Counted from the first letter of the stretch, positions 10,096 through 19,472 are shown. The stretch: 64,000 nt of DNA from Canibacter zhoujuaniae (GCF_011752015.1 NZ_JAAIKA010000002.1:124001-188000), one strand, 5' to 3'. The notes: generated by a model not told the origin, from the sequence alone. Numbers and translations: made by a program.

Positions 10096-12684
10096 CTAGC
10101 AGTCGAGGGTTAGAACTACCCTGCTACGGGTGGTTGCTTCAGAGCCTTCTGCCGGTGACACAGATACAACCGTTTTTTCGGGATTCGGAGAAGCATCTGT
10201 CTTACACTGCATAAAGACATCGTTGTATCCGGCAGCGTCTAGGACGTTAGCCGCGTTTTGTGCGGTGCCGTCGATCAAGCCACCAGGAATGGTTGGCAGC
10301 TTCACTTTACCGCTGGAAGGGTAGAGAGTGATCAACGATCCGGAAGGAGCCTGCGTGCCGCCAGCTGGTGCGGTGCGCACGATGTTTCCCTCCGGAACTT
10401 CTGAATCCTCTTCAGGAGCTACAGAGACCTGGAAGCCCGCAGCGGTGAGCACCCTGCGTGCCTCGTCTACACTTCGTCCGTCTACGTTCGGCACTTCTTC
10501 AGTTATTTGGCGCACGCTTGCATCACTTGGGCCGGGGAAGCGATCGCCACCCCATATTGCGTCAGCACTGTTGGTAATACCCGCAAAGATATTTGTTGTG
10601 ATGCGGTAGAGGCCGGCCTCAAAGAGGCTGACGTCTCCGCGTACGTTACCGCTCCAAACAGCTGTGGTTACATTGCTGTTGCCGCCTACCCACCAGTCGT
10701 CTTTGTAGTTATCGGTGGTGCCTGTTTTACCGAAGCGTGGTATTCCGGTCGGTGAGAGGGCAGGGCGACCCAGGCCGTTAGTCATATAGTGCTCTAGGCC
10801 GTAGAGGGTGGTGTTTGCAACATCAGGTGAGATGGACTGACGGCAAGAGCTTTGCGTGAAGTCAACAGCTGCATCTTCAGAGTCTGTGATTGCCTCAATT
10901 GGCACTGGCGTGCAGACAACACCACCGTTTGCAAAGCCAGCGTAAGCGGCAGCAACGGTGATAGGCGCTACTTCGTCATTGCCGTTGTAAACACCCGATG
11001 GCACACGAGCAAGATTGCGAGTGCCATAGTTTGGCTGCTCTGGGTTTGGGTTCTCAATCGCGCGGTGCATACCCATGCTCTCTGCGAGATCGTAGATGCC
11101 GCACAGGTCCATCTGTTTGGTCATCGACACAAAACCACCGTTAAGTGACTGGTCAAGCGCAATTAGAGGCGTGCCGTATGAGTTACCGCGGTTGTTGTCG
11201 TTCTGGAATTTGAAGGTGCCGTAACCATAAACTCCGCCATCCACACAGCTTGCGCGGAAGTCCTGCTCGCGTTCGGTGCGACCACCAGCCATGTTCACGC
11301 GCTCATGCATTGAATGGCCGTTGCGGATCCATTCGGCGAAGGTAAACGCCTTTACGACCGAACCGTACTGGAAGCCGGAGGATCCTCCATATTCGTAATC
11401 AGTGTTGAAGTTGATACTCGTGTAATCAGGGTTTTCTTCGAGTTCAGGATCCTGGGTAAACGTCTTGTTCTGCACCATCGCCAGAACCTTACCCGTGTCG
11501 TTGTCAAGAGTTACAGCTGCGCTACCGTAGTCGATGCCCGGAGCGCTTGCTGGCGCATTATTGCGCATTGCCTCTAATGCTGCTTGCTGCAGGTCGAGAT
11601 TGATTGTGGTGAAGATGTTGAATCCACCGTTTTGGAAACGGAACCAGCGCTCTTCAACGTTTTCGCCAAACTTTTTGTCATTCTGAATGTAGCGGGTGAC
11701 GTAGTCACAGAAAGTGCCGAGACCCCGGCTTTCTGCCATCACACAGCCACTTTCAGGAACAGAGAGATTCACTTCGATTGGAGTCTCGATGTATTGCGCG
11801 TGCTCTTCTTTCGTGATCATCCCTTCACGCAGCATTGAGTTAATGATTTTATTGCGACGTTCTTTGTTGCGCTCGTGATTATCGGGGTTCGCTAGACTCA
11901 GCGCTGACGGAGAGTTTACAATCGCGATCAGGCTTGCTGCCTCTGGAACAGTTAGATCCGCAGCTGATTTCGAGTAGTAGGCGCGGGCAGCTGCTTCGAT
12001 ACCGTAGGTTTGACCACCGTAGTTGGCAATGTTTAGGTAACCGAGCAGAATATCCTGCTTAGAATATTTTTTCTCGAGTGAGATAGCCAGCCGCATCTCT
12101 TTCAATTTGCGGTCTAGATCCTGGCGGGTTGCGTTGTAGTATGCCTTTTCGCGTTCTTCCTTGTTCGGGAGCATCTCAGCTTCCTGAATCAGGATATTGC
12201 GGACGTACTGCATCGAAATTGTTGAAGCACCAGAATCATTGGAGCTTGTGACATTTTGTACGACAGCACGCGCAGCCGCGATAATATCAACCCCGCCGTG
12301 GTGATAAAAACGCGGGTCCTCTTCTGCAACAGCGGCGTTTTTAACGTTGTCACTAATTTGATCCCAGCCGACCATCTGGCGATTTTGGGCATAAAAACGT
12401 GCGAGCAGCACGTTGTTGCCGTCTTTGTCTTTTGCGTAGATGTGTGATGGTTGTGAGAGTCTACCCGGATCGATGTGCGATGGCAGATTCTCAAAAAAAC
12501 TAATAACGGAGCTTGTTGTGGCGCCGGTTAATGCGAGCGCGGGAGTCACAGCAACGGTGATTAGAAGACCCGCAATAACGCTCAGCGCGCCTGCGCCGAG
12601 CAGCCCGCCCAACATGCCACCGGGTGTTCGCCGGGCGAATTTACGGGTCTTTAAACGCTGAGAATTTGAAGACTGGTCGGTCAT
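10096..12684 (-). CDS. Class A penicillin-binding protein with PASTA domains
   Basis: A bifunctional peptidoglycan synthase of 862 residues. After a basic cytoplasmic head there is one membrane helix (about 27-54). The glycosyltransferase 51 domain contains the EDPRFYHHGG motif (from residue 122) and the later conserved helix KEMRLAISLEKKYSKQDIL. The transpeptidase domain shows the nucleophile motif SVVK, SLN in SLNGGF, and KTGTT. Two PASTA repeats close the protein (from about 730, VPNVDGRSVDEARRVL; and from about 795). It polymerises and cross-links the cell wall outside the membrane. Confidence 0.95.
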   Translation of the reverse strand: MTDQSSNSQRLKTRKFARRTPGGMLGGLLGAGALSVIAGLLITVAVTPALALTGATTSSVISFFENLPSHIDPGRLSQPSHIYAKDKDGNNVLLARFYAQNRQMVGWDQISDNVKNAAVAEEDPRFYHHGGVDIIAAARAVVQNVTSSNDSGASTISMQYVRNILIQEAEMLPNKEEREKAYYNATRQDLDRKLKEMRLAISLEKKYSKQDILLGYLNIANYGGQTYGIEAAARAYYSKSAADLTVPEAASLIAIVNSPSALSLANPDNHERNKERRNKIINSMLREGMITKEEHAQYIETPIEVNLSVPESGCVMAESRGLGTFCDYVTRYIQNDKKFGENVEERWFRFQNGGFNIFTTINLDLQQAALEAMRNNAPASAPGIDYGSAAVTLDNDTGKVLAMVQNKTFTQDPELEENPDYTSINFNTDYEYGGSSGFQYGSVVKAFTFAEWIRNGHSMHERVNMAGGRTEREQDFRASCVDGGVYGYGTFKFQNDNNRGNSYGTPLIALDQSLNGGFVSMTKQMDLCGIYDLAESMGMHRAIENPNPEQPNYGTRNLARVPSGVYNGNDEVAPITVAAAYAGFANGGVVCTPVPIEAITDSEDAAVDFTQSSCRQSISPDVANTTLYGLEHYMTNGLGRPALSPTGIPRFGKTGTTDNYKDDWWVGGNSNVTTAVWSGNVRGDVSLFEAGLYRITTNIFAGITNSADAIWGGDRFPGPSDASVRQITEEVPNVDGRSVDEARRVLTAAGFQVSVAPEEDSEVPEGNIVRTAPAGGTQAPSGSLITLYPSSGKVKLPTIPGGLIDGTAQNAANVLDAAGYNDVFMQCKTDASPNPEKTVVSVSPAEGSEATTRSRVVLTLDC

Positions 12685-12753
12685 AGAATATAACTCTAGT
12701 CCGCGTAACTGAAAACCGGTGCGCGCGATGCAGACAGAACGGAGAACTATTTC

Positions 12754-12936
12754 GTGAGCGAAGCAGAAAATACGTCAGAAGTGGCGCCAAAATGGGAGTA
12801 TTTTGTCACTCCGTTGCTATTACATAACGAAGCACAAATTTTGAATAACTGGGGAGCCCAGGGATGGGAACTGGTGCAAATTATTACCGGTCCTGCTGGC
12901 GGAAATGTAGCGTACTTGAAGAGAAAGGCCAACTAA
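12754..12936 (+). CDS. DUF4177-like small protein
   Basis: A 60-residue protein from a GTG start with ggaga 8 nt upstream. The core WEYFVTPLLLHNEAQILNNW followed by GAQGWELVQI matches the short actinobacterial DUF4177 family in my memory; the function is unknown. It stops 1 nt before the RidA-like gene, so the two are co-translated. The pair sits divergently from the PBP gene. Confidence 0.75.
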   Translation: MSEAENTSEVAPKWEYFVTPLLLHNEAQILNNWGAQGWELVQIITGPAGGNVAYLKRKAN

Positions 12937-12937
12937 T

Positions 12938-13411
12938 ATGGCGACGATTGAAACTCGAATTAAGGAACTCGGTTATGAAGTGCCTGAGGTGCCGGCACCG
13001 GTTGCTGCTTATGTGCCAGCGACCCGTGTCGGAAATTTTGTTTACACCAGCGGGCAACTGCCGAGCATAGCGGGTCAATTGCCGGAAACCGGAAAGGTTG
13101 GCGAGGGCGCAGGTTTCGTCTCTCCTGAGCGCGCCGCTGAACTTGCTGAAATTTGCGCCCTTAACGGTATCGCTGCTGCGCGCGGGGTGCTTGGTGACCT
13201 AGATAAGATTGTTCGCGTCGTAAAGGTGACCTGCTTTGTCGCATCTGATCCGAACTTTACCGGCCAGGCCGGAGTGGCCAACGGCGCTTCGCTCCTGCTG
13301 GGCAAAATTTTCGGTGATGCCGGAATCCATGTGCGCTCTGCAGTCGGTCTGACGGTGCTGCCGCTCGATGCGCCTGTTGAAATTGAGTTTGTCTTTGAGG
13401 TAGAGGATTAA
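12938..13411 (+). CDS. RidA/YjgF family protein
   Basis: A 157-residue protein of the YjgF/YER057c/UK114 family, whose members hydrolyse reactive enamine/imine intermediates such as those made by PLP enzymes. Visible features are YVPATRVGNFVYTSGQLP, the long middle helix with EICALNGIAAARGVLGDLD, and the closing LPLDAPVEIEFVFEV. The version is of the longer bacterial subgroup; the arginine that makes the classical RidA active site was not verified, so activity is uncertain. Confidence 0.85.
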   Translation: MATIETRIKELGYEVPEVPAPVAAYVPATRVGNFVYTSGQLPSIAGQLPETGKVGEGAGFVSPERAAELAEICALNGIAAARGVLGDLDKIVRVVKVTCFVASDPNFTGQAGVANGASLLLGKIFGDAGIHVRSAVGLTVLPLDAPVEIEFVFEVED

Positions 13412-13433
13412 ACTCCCGCGCACCGTAACTTCC

Positions 13434-13486
13434 GCCCCCGTTGCAGTCGCCGTTGTAATTTCAGCTGCTGTTGCGGGGGCTTAGTT
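13434..13486 (+). terminator. Possible terminator after the RidA-like gene
   Basis: gcccccg (13434-13440) can pair with cgggggc (13474-13480) across a long loop, followed by ttagttt. The loop is long, so this is a weak call. Confidence 0.35.
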
Positions 13487-13566
13487 TGTAACAGCTTGTG
13501 GGTAACAGATATTTATACGGTTTATCCACAAATATTTTTTTGTTTGCGGGTCTGACAAATATGCGC

Positions 13567-13580
13567 GCTTCACTTGAAGC
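13567..13580. promoter_or_regulatory. Palindrome at the cpaF start
   Basis: gcttca-ct-tgaagc is a perfect 6-bp inverted repeat that ends directly before the cpaF ATG. It could hide the start region in a hairpin or act as an operator. The 169-bp gap before cpaF is otherwise AT-rich and contains one perfect DnaA-box-like 9-mer (13522-13530). Confidence 0.35.
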
Positions 13581-14576
13581 ATGTCGTTTGATTCGATCCT
13601 TCAGGAGCAGCCACGCACCAGCACGCTTTCTGTTGCAACGCAGCGTGCGCTTGGCTGGCTACTGCCGCTCACAGAGGAGCCCGGCGTGCGCGATATCCTC
13701 GTGCGGGCTGAGAGCGCTGATAGCTGCAGCGTTTGGGTTGATGCGGGGAGCGGGCTTAGGCGCATTCAAGCACCTAAAATTGGGGCTGCGCAGTTGCGGG
13801 CGCAGGCTGTGGCGTTACTTGCGGCTGGTGGTCGGCAGCTTGATGAGTTGCGACCGTTACAGGATGCACATTTGGGCAATGGTATCCGCGTGCACGCAGC
13901 GCTCAGCCCTGTTGCAGCTTCTGGCCACTGCTTATCCATTCGAGTGCCTAGCAAAACCACACTCACCTTGGAAAACCTTGTTGCCGCTGGTTCCCTGACT
14001 GCTGCCGGGCATGCCCGCCTTGCAGAGGCTATTAGATGCCGTGAAAATGTTTTGATCGTTGGCGGCACCGGCAGCGGAAAAACTACTCTACTCGCTGCGC
14101 TGCTGCAGCAGGTGCCAGAATCAGAGCGCATTATTACGATTGAGGACGTTGCCGAGCTTCGCCCCGGTCACGCACACCATATCAGTCTTGAAACACGGGT
14201 TGCCAACAGCGAGATGGTTGGTGAGATAACGCTAGAAGTGCTGCTGCAGAATGCTCTGCGGATGCGGCCTGATCGTCTCGTGCTAGGCGAGTGCAGAGGG
14301 CCTGAGATAGCGACTCTGCTCTCAGCGTTGAACACCGGGCATGACGGCGGGGCGGGCACCCTGCACGCCTCAACTGTAGATGATGTGCCCGCTCGCGTTG
14401 AGGCATTAGGGGCATTAGCTGGCTTGGCTCCAACAGCGATTGCCAGACAGTTTGTGTCAGCGATTGATCTAATTGTGCATTTGGAGCGTGTGCAGAGTAA
14501 ACACCGAGTTTCTAAATTCGGCGTGCCCTATCTAACAGATGCTGGCCTGTTGGGAGTGCGTGTATGCGTGCTGTAA
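13581..14576 (+). CDS. cpaF: Tad/Flp pilus assembly ATPase CpaF/TadA
   Basis: The secretion ATPase that powers assembly of a Tad (Flp type) surface pilus, 331 residues. The N-terminal domain (1-120) precedes the Walker A motif GGTGSGKTT (161-169), the Asp box ITIEDVAEL, and the Walker B-like LVLGECRGPE, followed by the His box GGAGTLHAST. It is short relative to classical CpaF, like the version in actinobacteria beside topA. A cpaE/ssd gene, normally just upstream, is absent. The gene overlaps the next by 13 nt. Confidence 0.93.
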   Translation: MSFDSILQEQPRTSTLSVATQRALGWLLPLTEEPGVRDILVRAESADSCSVWVDAGSGLRRIQAPKIGAAQLRAQAVALLAAGGRQLDELRPLQDAHLGNGIRVHAALSPVAASGHCLSIRVPSKTTLTLENLVAAGSLTAAGHARLAEAIRCRENVLIVGGTGSGKTTLLAALLQQVPESERIITIEDVAELRPGHAHHISLETRVANSEMVGEITLEVLLQNALRMRPDRLVLGECRGPEIATLLSALNTGHDGGAGTLHASTVDDVPARVEALGALAGLAPTAIARQFVSAIDLIVHLERVQSKHRVSKFGVPYLTDAGLLGVRVCVL

Positions 14577-15514
14577 TACGAGAATTTGAGAGCGTAAAGC
14601 GTGAAGTCAGCACAGTGTTTGCGAGCGTCTGGCAGCGGCAAGCTGACAGAGCGCGATTGCTGATCACCGGTGATGAGATGGTGCTACGTCACGCGCTGCG
14701 AAAACTGCAACAGCAGAATCTAATGTTGCGCGCTGGGATGCTCTCTGCCAGAGTCTCTGAAGCCCAGCCCTTTCAGCTGCCCACTCGGCGGGTGATAGCC
14801 CGTGAAATTGAGGCTCTGTACGCATGTTTAGACAGCGTCGCAACTGAGTCTGGCGCCCCGAGATCATTAGCGCTTGAATCCCTAAGCACAAACATTGCAG
14901 CACTGCTTGAATTGCGAAAACGGCGCAGACTGTTAGCGGCCGGCCCACAAGCTTCAATGTTTTTGATTGCACTACTGCCGGTGCTTGCGATTGCGGTTGG
15001 AGAGCTTTTAGGGTTTGCGCCACTTTCTGTGATGTTCACTCCAATCGGTGCTGTGCTTGCAGTAGCCGGGTTTTCACTGCTTTTAGTTGGGGTGAGATGG
15101 TTGCGCAGAATGATTACCGCAACTCTGTCAAAGGAAAACCTTGTTGGTTTTGAATGTGAGCTTATGGTGCTAGCGCTTGCGGGAGGCATGCCGCTGCAAG
15201 CAGCGCAAAAATGCGTTGCTAATGCGATCCTCGAGAGCGGATCCACCTGGCTTAGTGTTGACCAGTTTGCGCCGCACGGCGCGGTTGCTGGGGCGCTGGT
15301 CACTGCTGAGCTGACATGCACCGGGGCAAACAGCATCTTACTTGCAAACGCTGCCGATTTGCGAAGAAAGTCGCTGGAGCAGCTGGAGATTGCAGCAGAG
15401 CAGCTCGGTGCAAAACTGCTTTTACCGATGGGACTCTGCGTGCTCCCGGCCTTTGTGCTCTTGGGGGTTGTCCCCGTGATTATTTCGATGCTGGGCCAGT
15501 GGAGTATTGGCTGA
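14564..15514 (+). CDS. Fused TadB-TadC pilus platform protein
   Basis: 316 residues that read as two Tad inner-membrane proteins joined. Residues from about 85 to 187 resemble the end of TadB: a conserved helix (SGAPRSLALESLSTN), then two membrane helices with LLPVLAIAVGELLGF and the TPIGAVLAVAGF block, ending in VRWLRRM. Residues about 205-316 resemble TadC: ELMVLALAGGMPLQAA, then LGAKLLLPMGLCVLPAFVLL. Most genomes have two genes here. The protein should form the membrane platform that CpaF turns. The first 80 residues are basic and unlike known domains to my eye. Confidence 0.75.
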   Translation: MRAVIREFESVKREVSTVFASVWQRQADRARLLITGDEMVLRHALRKLQQQNLMLRAGMLSARVSEAQPFQLPTRRVIAREIEALYACLDSVATESGAPRSLALESLSTNIAALLELRKRRRLLAAGPQASMFLIALLPVLAIAVGELLGFAPLSVMFTPIGAVLAVAGFSLLLVGVRWLRRMITATLSKENLVGFECELMVLALAGGMPLQAAQKCVANAILESGSTWLSVDQFAPHGAVAGALVTAELTCTGANSILLANAADLRRKSLEQLEIAAEQLGAKLLLPMGLCVLPAFVLLGVVPVIISMLGQWSIG

Positions 15515-15554
15515 TAAATCGTGCCTAATTCAACTCTCTATAGAAAGGAATTTC

Positions 15555-15848
15555 ATGCAACGCCTAATTGAAAAAATTCGTAGTTTCCGCACTGCCGCAC
15601 GTGTGCAAGGTCGCAAACTGAAACACATTATTAAACGTGGGAGTGATTTCACTGAGCGTGCTCGCATGCTACGTGACGCCCAGAGAACGGGTATTGCTTC
15701 TGACCGTGGTGCGGTCACGGCAGAATATGCGATTGTGATTATGGCTGCGGTGGCCTTCGCTGGGCTGTTAGTGGTGATTATGCGCAGCGGCACGGTGCAA
15801 GAGATGCTCACCAACCTGGTGCAGCAGGCGCTCGCCTCAGCGGGTTAA
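15555..15848 (+). CDS. DUF4244 Flp-like pilin
   Basis: 97 residues from the ATG at 15555, which has aaagga 6 nt upstream; an in-frame upstream extension lacks a ribosome binding site. After a basic leader the sequence DRGAVTAEYAIVIMAAVAFA has the Glu-Tyr of Flp/TadE pilins followed by one membrane helix. By context it is the main pilin candidate. It would be processed by a TadV-like prepilin peptidase, not found in this window. Confidence 0.85.
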   Translation: MQRLIEKIRSFRTAARVQGRKLKHIIKRGSDFTERARMLRDAQRTGIASDRGAVTAEYAIVIMAAVAFAGLLVVIMRSGTVQEMLTNLVQQALASAG

Positions 15849-15876
15849 CGCCGTAACCGATGCGAAGGAAACACCT

Positions 15877-16248
15877 ATGAGTGAGCGAGTGGTCAAGAGA
15901 GCTGTTAGTCGGTGTAAGAGTTTTATTGCCGCAGACAGCGGCAGTGTTAGCGTTGAATTTGCCTTAATTTTGCCGGCTGTGGTGGCTCTTTTGGCCCTCG
16001 CAATCTCGGGAATACTAATTGTGTCGCAACAAACTACAGCGATATTTGTTGCCTCACAGGTAGCACGCGCTGAGGCCAGAGGAGATACTGCTTCGATAGG
16101 GGCGGGAATAGGCGATAACTTTACCGTGGTATCTCGCAGCGATGAAGGAATCTTTCACTGTGTAGAGGTGCAGGGTAGGGGAGTATCGGGGCCGCTCAGT
16201 CATATTTTGACAACGGGCAAAAGCTGTGCGGTAAGGAGTGCAGAATGA
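15877..16248 (+). CDS. TadE-like minor pilin
   Basis: 123 residues with SGSVSVEFALILPAVVALLA, the typical TadE start of one membrane helix after a short basic head. A ribosome binding site (gaaggaaa) precedes the ATG. Two cysteines near the C-terminus (HCVEV and KSCAV) may form a disulfide outside the cell. It overlaps the next gene by 4 nt (ATGA). Confidence 0.85.
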   Translation: MSERVVKRAVSRCKSFIAADSGSVSVEFALILPAVVALLALAISGILIVSQQTTAIFVASQVARAEARGDTASIGAGIGDNFTVVSRSDEGIFHCVEVQGRGVSGPLSHILTTGKSCAVRSAE

Positions 16249-16592
16249 GCGCCCCAACAACCGTCGCATTTGTCGCTGTGACCGCAGTAGTCGGGTTGGC
16301 GCTCACAGCAGCCGCGGGAGCGCAGGCAAATACGGTAGTTGCTGAGAGTGCTGCTGATAGCGCGGCGCTTGCTGCGGCTGACGCTGTTAACGGATTCACC
16401 GCATTAGATCCCTGCGACAGTGCCACTCAAACAGTGAACCGTATTGCGTGGGGAAGAAGAATTGCAAAACTGCAGTTAGTGGGGTGCGAAATAGAACCCG
16501 ATCTGGGTGAGGCGACGGTGACAGTCTCATACACAGTGCTCGGGTTATCCCGCGAACTGAAGGCTCGGGCAGGCACACCTGAGAATTATTAG
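16245..16592 (+). CDS. Rv3654c-like / TadE-associated secreted protein
   Basis: 115 residues: an N-terminal membrane helix (VAFVAVTAVVGLALTAAAGA), then AESAADSAALAAADA and two cysteines. It corresponds to the last gene of the actinobacterial 'helicase/secretion neighbourhood' (Rv3654c in Mycobacterium), whose role is unknown. In relatives a DEAD/DEAH helicase and a CpaE-like gene belong to this neighbourhood, but neither is here; topA follows directly. Confidence 0.75.
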   Translation: MSAPTTVAFVAVTAVVGLALTAAAGAQANTVVAESAADSAALAAADAVNGFTALDPCDSATQTVNRIAWGRRIAKLQLVGCEIEPDLGEATVTVSYTVLGLSRELKARAGTPENY

Positions 16593-16680
16593 TTGGCGAT
16601 CACAAATGTATTTATAGTAGTGTCTTGACTGAAAACCCCCAGACGCATCAACTACGGGTGTATTAAAAATAAGGAGCCAA

Positions 16681-19455
16681 GTGGCAGCCTCGAAAAAATT
16701 AGTTATCGTAGAGTCACCGACGAAAGCCCGCACTATCAGCGGTTTTCTTGGCAATGATTACGAAGTTATTGCATCGGTGGGGCACATTCGTGACCTCGCT
16801 GAGCCAGCGAGCCTGCCCGCAGAACTGAAACAGGGTGCGTTCGGAAAATTTGCCGTTGATGTTGAGAACGGTTTTGAACCCTACTACTTGGTTGCCGACA
16901 ATAAGAAAAAAACAGTTGCAGAGCTAAAACGTGCGATCAAGGGGGCAGACGAGCTGTGGCTCGCAACCGATGAAGACCGCGAGGGTGAAGCCATCGCGTG
17001 GCATCTCTTAGAGGTGCTGCAGCCTAAGATTCCGGTGCGTCGTATGGTATTTCACGAGATTACTAAAGAAGCTATCGACGCTGCTATTGAGAACACACGT
17101 GACATCGACACCAATCTTGTTGACGCCCAAGAAACACGTCGAATACTCGACCGCCTCTACGGTTATGACATTTCACCTGTGCTGTGGCGCAAGGTTGCGC
17201 CACGCCTGTCAGCAGGTCGAGTGCAATCGGCTGCAACCCGTTTGGTGGTTGATCGGGAGCGCGAACGTATGGCTTTTGTTAGCGCTGATTATTGGTCAAT
17301 CAACGCTGACTTTAGTGCGACTGCGGGGGGTGAAGCCTTTAACGCACGTTTATCAAAGTTAGACGGTGCACGGCTTGCTACCGGTCAGGATTTTAACGAC
17401 AGCGGCAAACTGAAGCAGAAGAGCGCCAACGCACATTTGCTGTCTAAAGATGAAGCGCAACAGCTTGCAAGCACCCTAGCTGCGCAAGCGACCGTGTCTG
17501 CCCGCGAAACTAAACCCTATCGGAGACGACCTGCTGCCCCTTTCACAACCTCAACTCTGCAGCAGGAGGCTTCGCGCAAGCTCCGCCTCAGCTCACGACA
17601 GACTATGTCTTTAGCGCAGGCACTTTACGAAAATGGTTACATCACCTATATGCGTACAGATTCAACCAACCTCTCGGAGCAGGCGACAACCGCCGCCCGG
17701 AAGGTTGCAGTGAGTCTTTATGGTGCTGAGTCTGTGCCAGCTGCGCCAAGAGTTTACGCAAAGAAGTCTAAAGGCGCGCAGGAAGCTCACGAGGCGATCC
17801 GGCCGGCCGGTGCTGATTTTAAGCATCCGTCAGAGTTGGGTAACCTCACGCGCAGTGAGCAAGCACTATACGACCTCATCTGGAAGCGCACAGTTGCCAG
17901 CCAAATGGCCGATGCAGCTGGTTCAACCGACACACTAACGCTTGGCACCTCAGCGCAGATAAATAATAAGACTGTCGCGCTGGAGTTTTCAGCTAGCGGC
18001 ACCGTGATTACCTTCCCCGGTTTCTTAGCGGCCTATGAAGAGGGTAGCGACGATAAAGGCACCGGCGAACAGCTAGAAACCCGGTTGCCGAAACTTGAGG
18101 TCGACTCACCTCTCGAGACACACAACCCAGAGGCGAAGCAGCACACTACAACTCCACCAGCGCGTTACACTGAGGCGAGCCTGACGAAACGTTTGGAAGA
18201 GTTGGGTATCGGTCGCCCTTCAACCTACGCAACGATCCTCTCAACGATTATGGATCGCGGATACGTCAATAAGCACGGCCAAGCCCTCGTGCCAAGCTGG
18301 ATTGCGTTTAGCGTTGTGCGTCTGCTTGAAGAGCACTTTGGTGAGCTTGTTGACTACGACTTCACCGCTACAATGGAGGAGGATCTTGACCGCATCGCAG
18401 CCGGTGAAGCTGACCGTGCTGCTTGGCTTGGAGACTTCTATTTCGGCACAGATTCACACCCCGGTTTGCGCGGTGTTGTAGATAATCTCGGTGAAATTGA
18501 TGCACGGGCGATTAATACCCTGCAGCTGACAGACAAGATCGCACTGCGCAACGGCAGGTATGGTCCTTATCTAGAAGTGCTCGATGATAAGAGCAAGGTT
18601 GATGAGTCAGGCGAGATTAAGCCGCGCATAGTGAGCCTGCCAGAGGGAATAGCCCCTGACGAGCTTACGCCAGACAAAGCGAATGAGCTTGCAAACGCTG
18701 AACCCGTAGAGGATCGAGTGCTCGGCGTGCATCCGACAACCGGACGCAACATTGTTGCAAAGAGTGGCCGTTTTGGCCCTTATGTCACCGAACAGTTGCG
18801 TGACGGTGAGCAGCTGCCAAAGGGTGAGAAAGTCTTAACAGCTTCACTGTTTAAGACAATGACCCCAGAAACCGTTGATTTTGACACTGCGGTTGCGCTG
18901 CTGAGCCTGCCACGCACCGTTGGGCAGGCAGCAGACGGAGAAGACATTCTCGCGCAGAACGGTCGCTACGGCCCCTATCTGAAGAAAGGCTCTGAAACCC
19001 GTTCTCTGCCGAGTGAAGACGCTATTTTTGAAATAACACTCGCCGAGGCGGAGGAGCTGCTTGCGCAACCAAAGTATGGTGCGCGTAAGGCTAGCGCCGC
19101 ATTGCGTGAGTTTGCGGAAGATCCCACTAGCGGTAAGCCCATTAAGGTTAAAGACGGTCGTTTTGGTCCCTACATTACCGATGGCGTCACTAACGTGACG
19201 GTGCCGCGTGGTGAGAACATCGATGAGTTAACCTTCGAGCGTGTGGTTGAACTCCTTGCTGTTAAACGCGCGAAAGGGCCGGCTAAACGCGGCGCAGCCA
19301 AAAAAGCACCCGCTAAGAAGGCGGCTGTGAAAAAAAACGCAACTAAGAAAGCGGTAGATCCGGCGCGTTCTGCCGCGGCGAAGAAAGCAGCAGCAACCCG
19401 TAAAGCCAACGCGGCCGCTAAGGCTGCAGCTGCAGCTGCAGCGGCGACTGAGTAA
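16681..19455 (+). CDS. topA: DNA topoisomerase I
   Basis: It relaxes negative supercoils through a transient 5'-phosphotyrosyl bond. The GTG start has aaggag 4 nt upstream. Of 924 residues, the first 140 are the Toprim domain (LVIVESPTKARTISGFLG; TDEDREGEAIAWHLLEVL). The active-site tyrosine is Tyr323 in ITYMRTDS. The C-terminal half carries four actinobacterial repeats with (R/G)(R)(F/Y)GPY cores (RNGRYGPYLEV, SGRFGPYVTE, QNGRYGPYLKK, KDGRFGPYITD) and no zinc fingers. The last 55 residues are Lys/Ala rich, a DNA-binding tail known in actinobacterial TopA. Confidence 0.98.
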   Translation: MAASKKLVIVESPTKARTISGFLGNDYEVIASVGHIRDLAEPASLPAELKQGAFGKFAVDVENGFEPYYLVADNKKKTVAELKRAIKGADELWLATDEDREGEAIAWHLLEVLQPKIPVRRMVFHEITKEAIDAAIENTRDIDTNLVDAQETRRILDRLYGYDISPVLWRKVAPRLSAGRVQSAATRLVVDRERERMAFVSADYWSINADFSATAGGEAFNARLSKLDGARLATGQDFNDSGKLKQKSANAHLLSKDEAQQLASTLAAQATVSARETKPYRRRPAAPFTTSTLQQEASRKLRLSSRQTMSLAQALYENGYITYMRTDSTNLSEQATTAARKVAVSLYGAESVPAAPRVYAKKSKGAQEAHEAIRPAGADFKHPSELGNLTRSEQALYDLIWKRTVASQMADAAGSTDTLTLGTSAQINNKTVALEFSASGTVITFPGFLAAYEEGSDDKGTGEQLETRLPKLEVDSPLETHNPEAKQHTTTPPARYTEASLTKRLEELGIGRPSTYATILSTIMDRGYVNKHGQALVPSWIAFSVVRLLEEHFGELVDYDFTATMEEDLDRIAAGEADRAAWLGDFYFGTDSHPGLRGVVDNLGEIDARAINTLQLTDKIALRNGRYGPYLEVLDDKSKVDESGEIKPRIVSLPEGIAPDELTPDKANELANAEPVEDRVLGVHPTTGRNIVAKSGRFGPYVTEQLRDGEQLPKGEKVLTASLFKTMTPETVDFDTAVALLSLPRTVGQAADGEDILAQNGRYGPYLKKGSETRSLPSEDAIFEITLAEAEELLAQPKYGARKASAALREFAEDPTSGKPIKVKDGRFGPYITDGVTNVTVPRGENIDELTFERVVELLAVKRAKGPAKRGAAKKAPAKKAAVKKNATKKAVDPARSAAAKKAAATRKANAAAKAAAAAAAATE

Positions 19456-19472
19456 GCACTTAGGCAGTTAGC

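Noticed and set aside
13522-13530. Perfect DnaA box TTATCCACA upstream of cpaF
   Set aside because: A single 9-mer in 64 kb is close to chance expectation. No cluster of boxes, no dnaA or dnaN nearby; not an origin.
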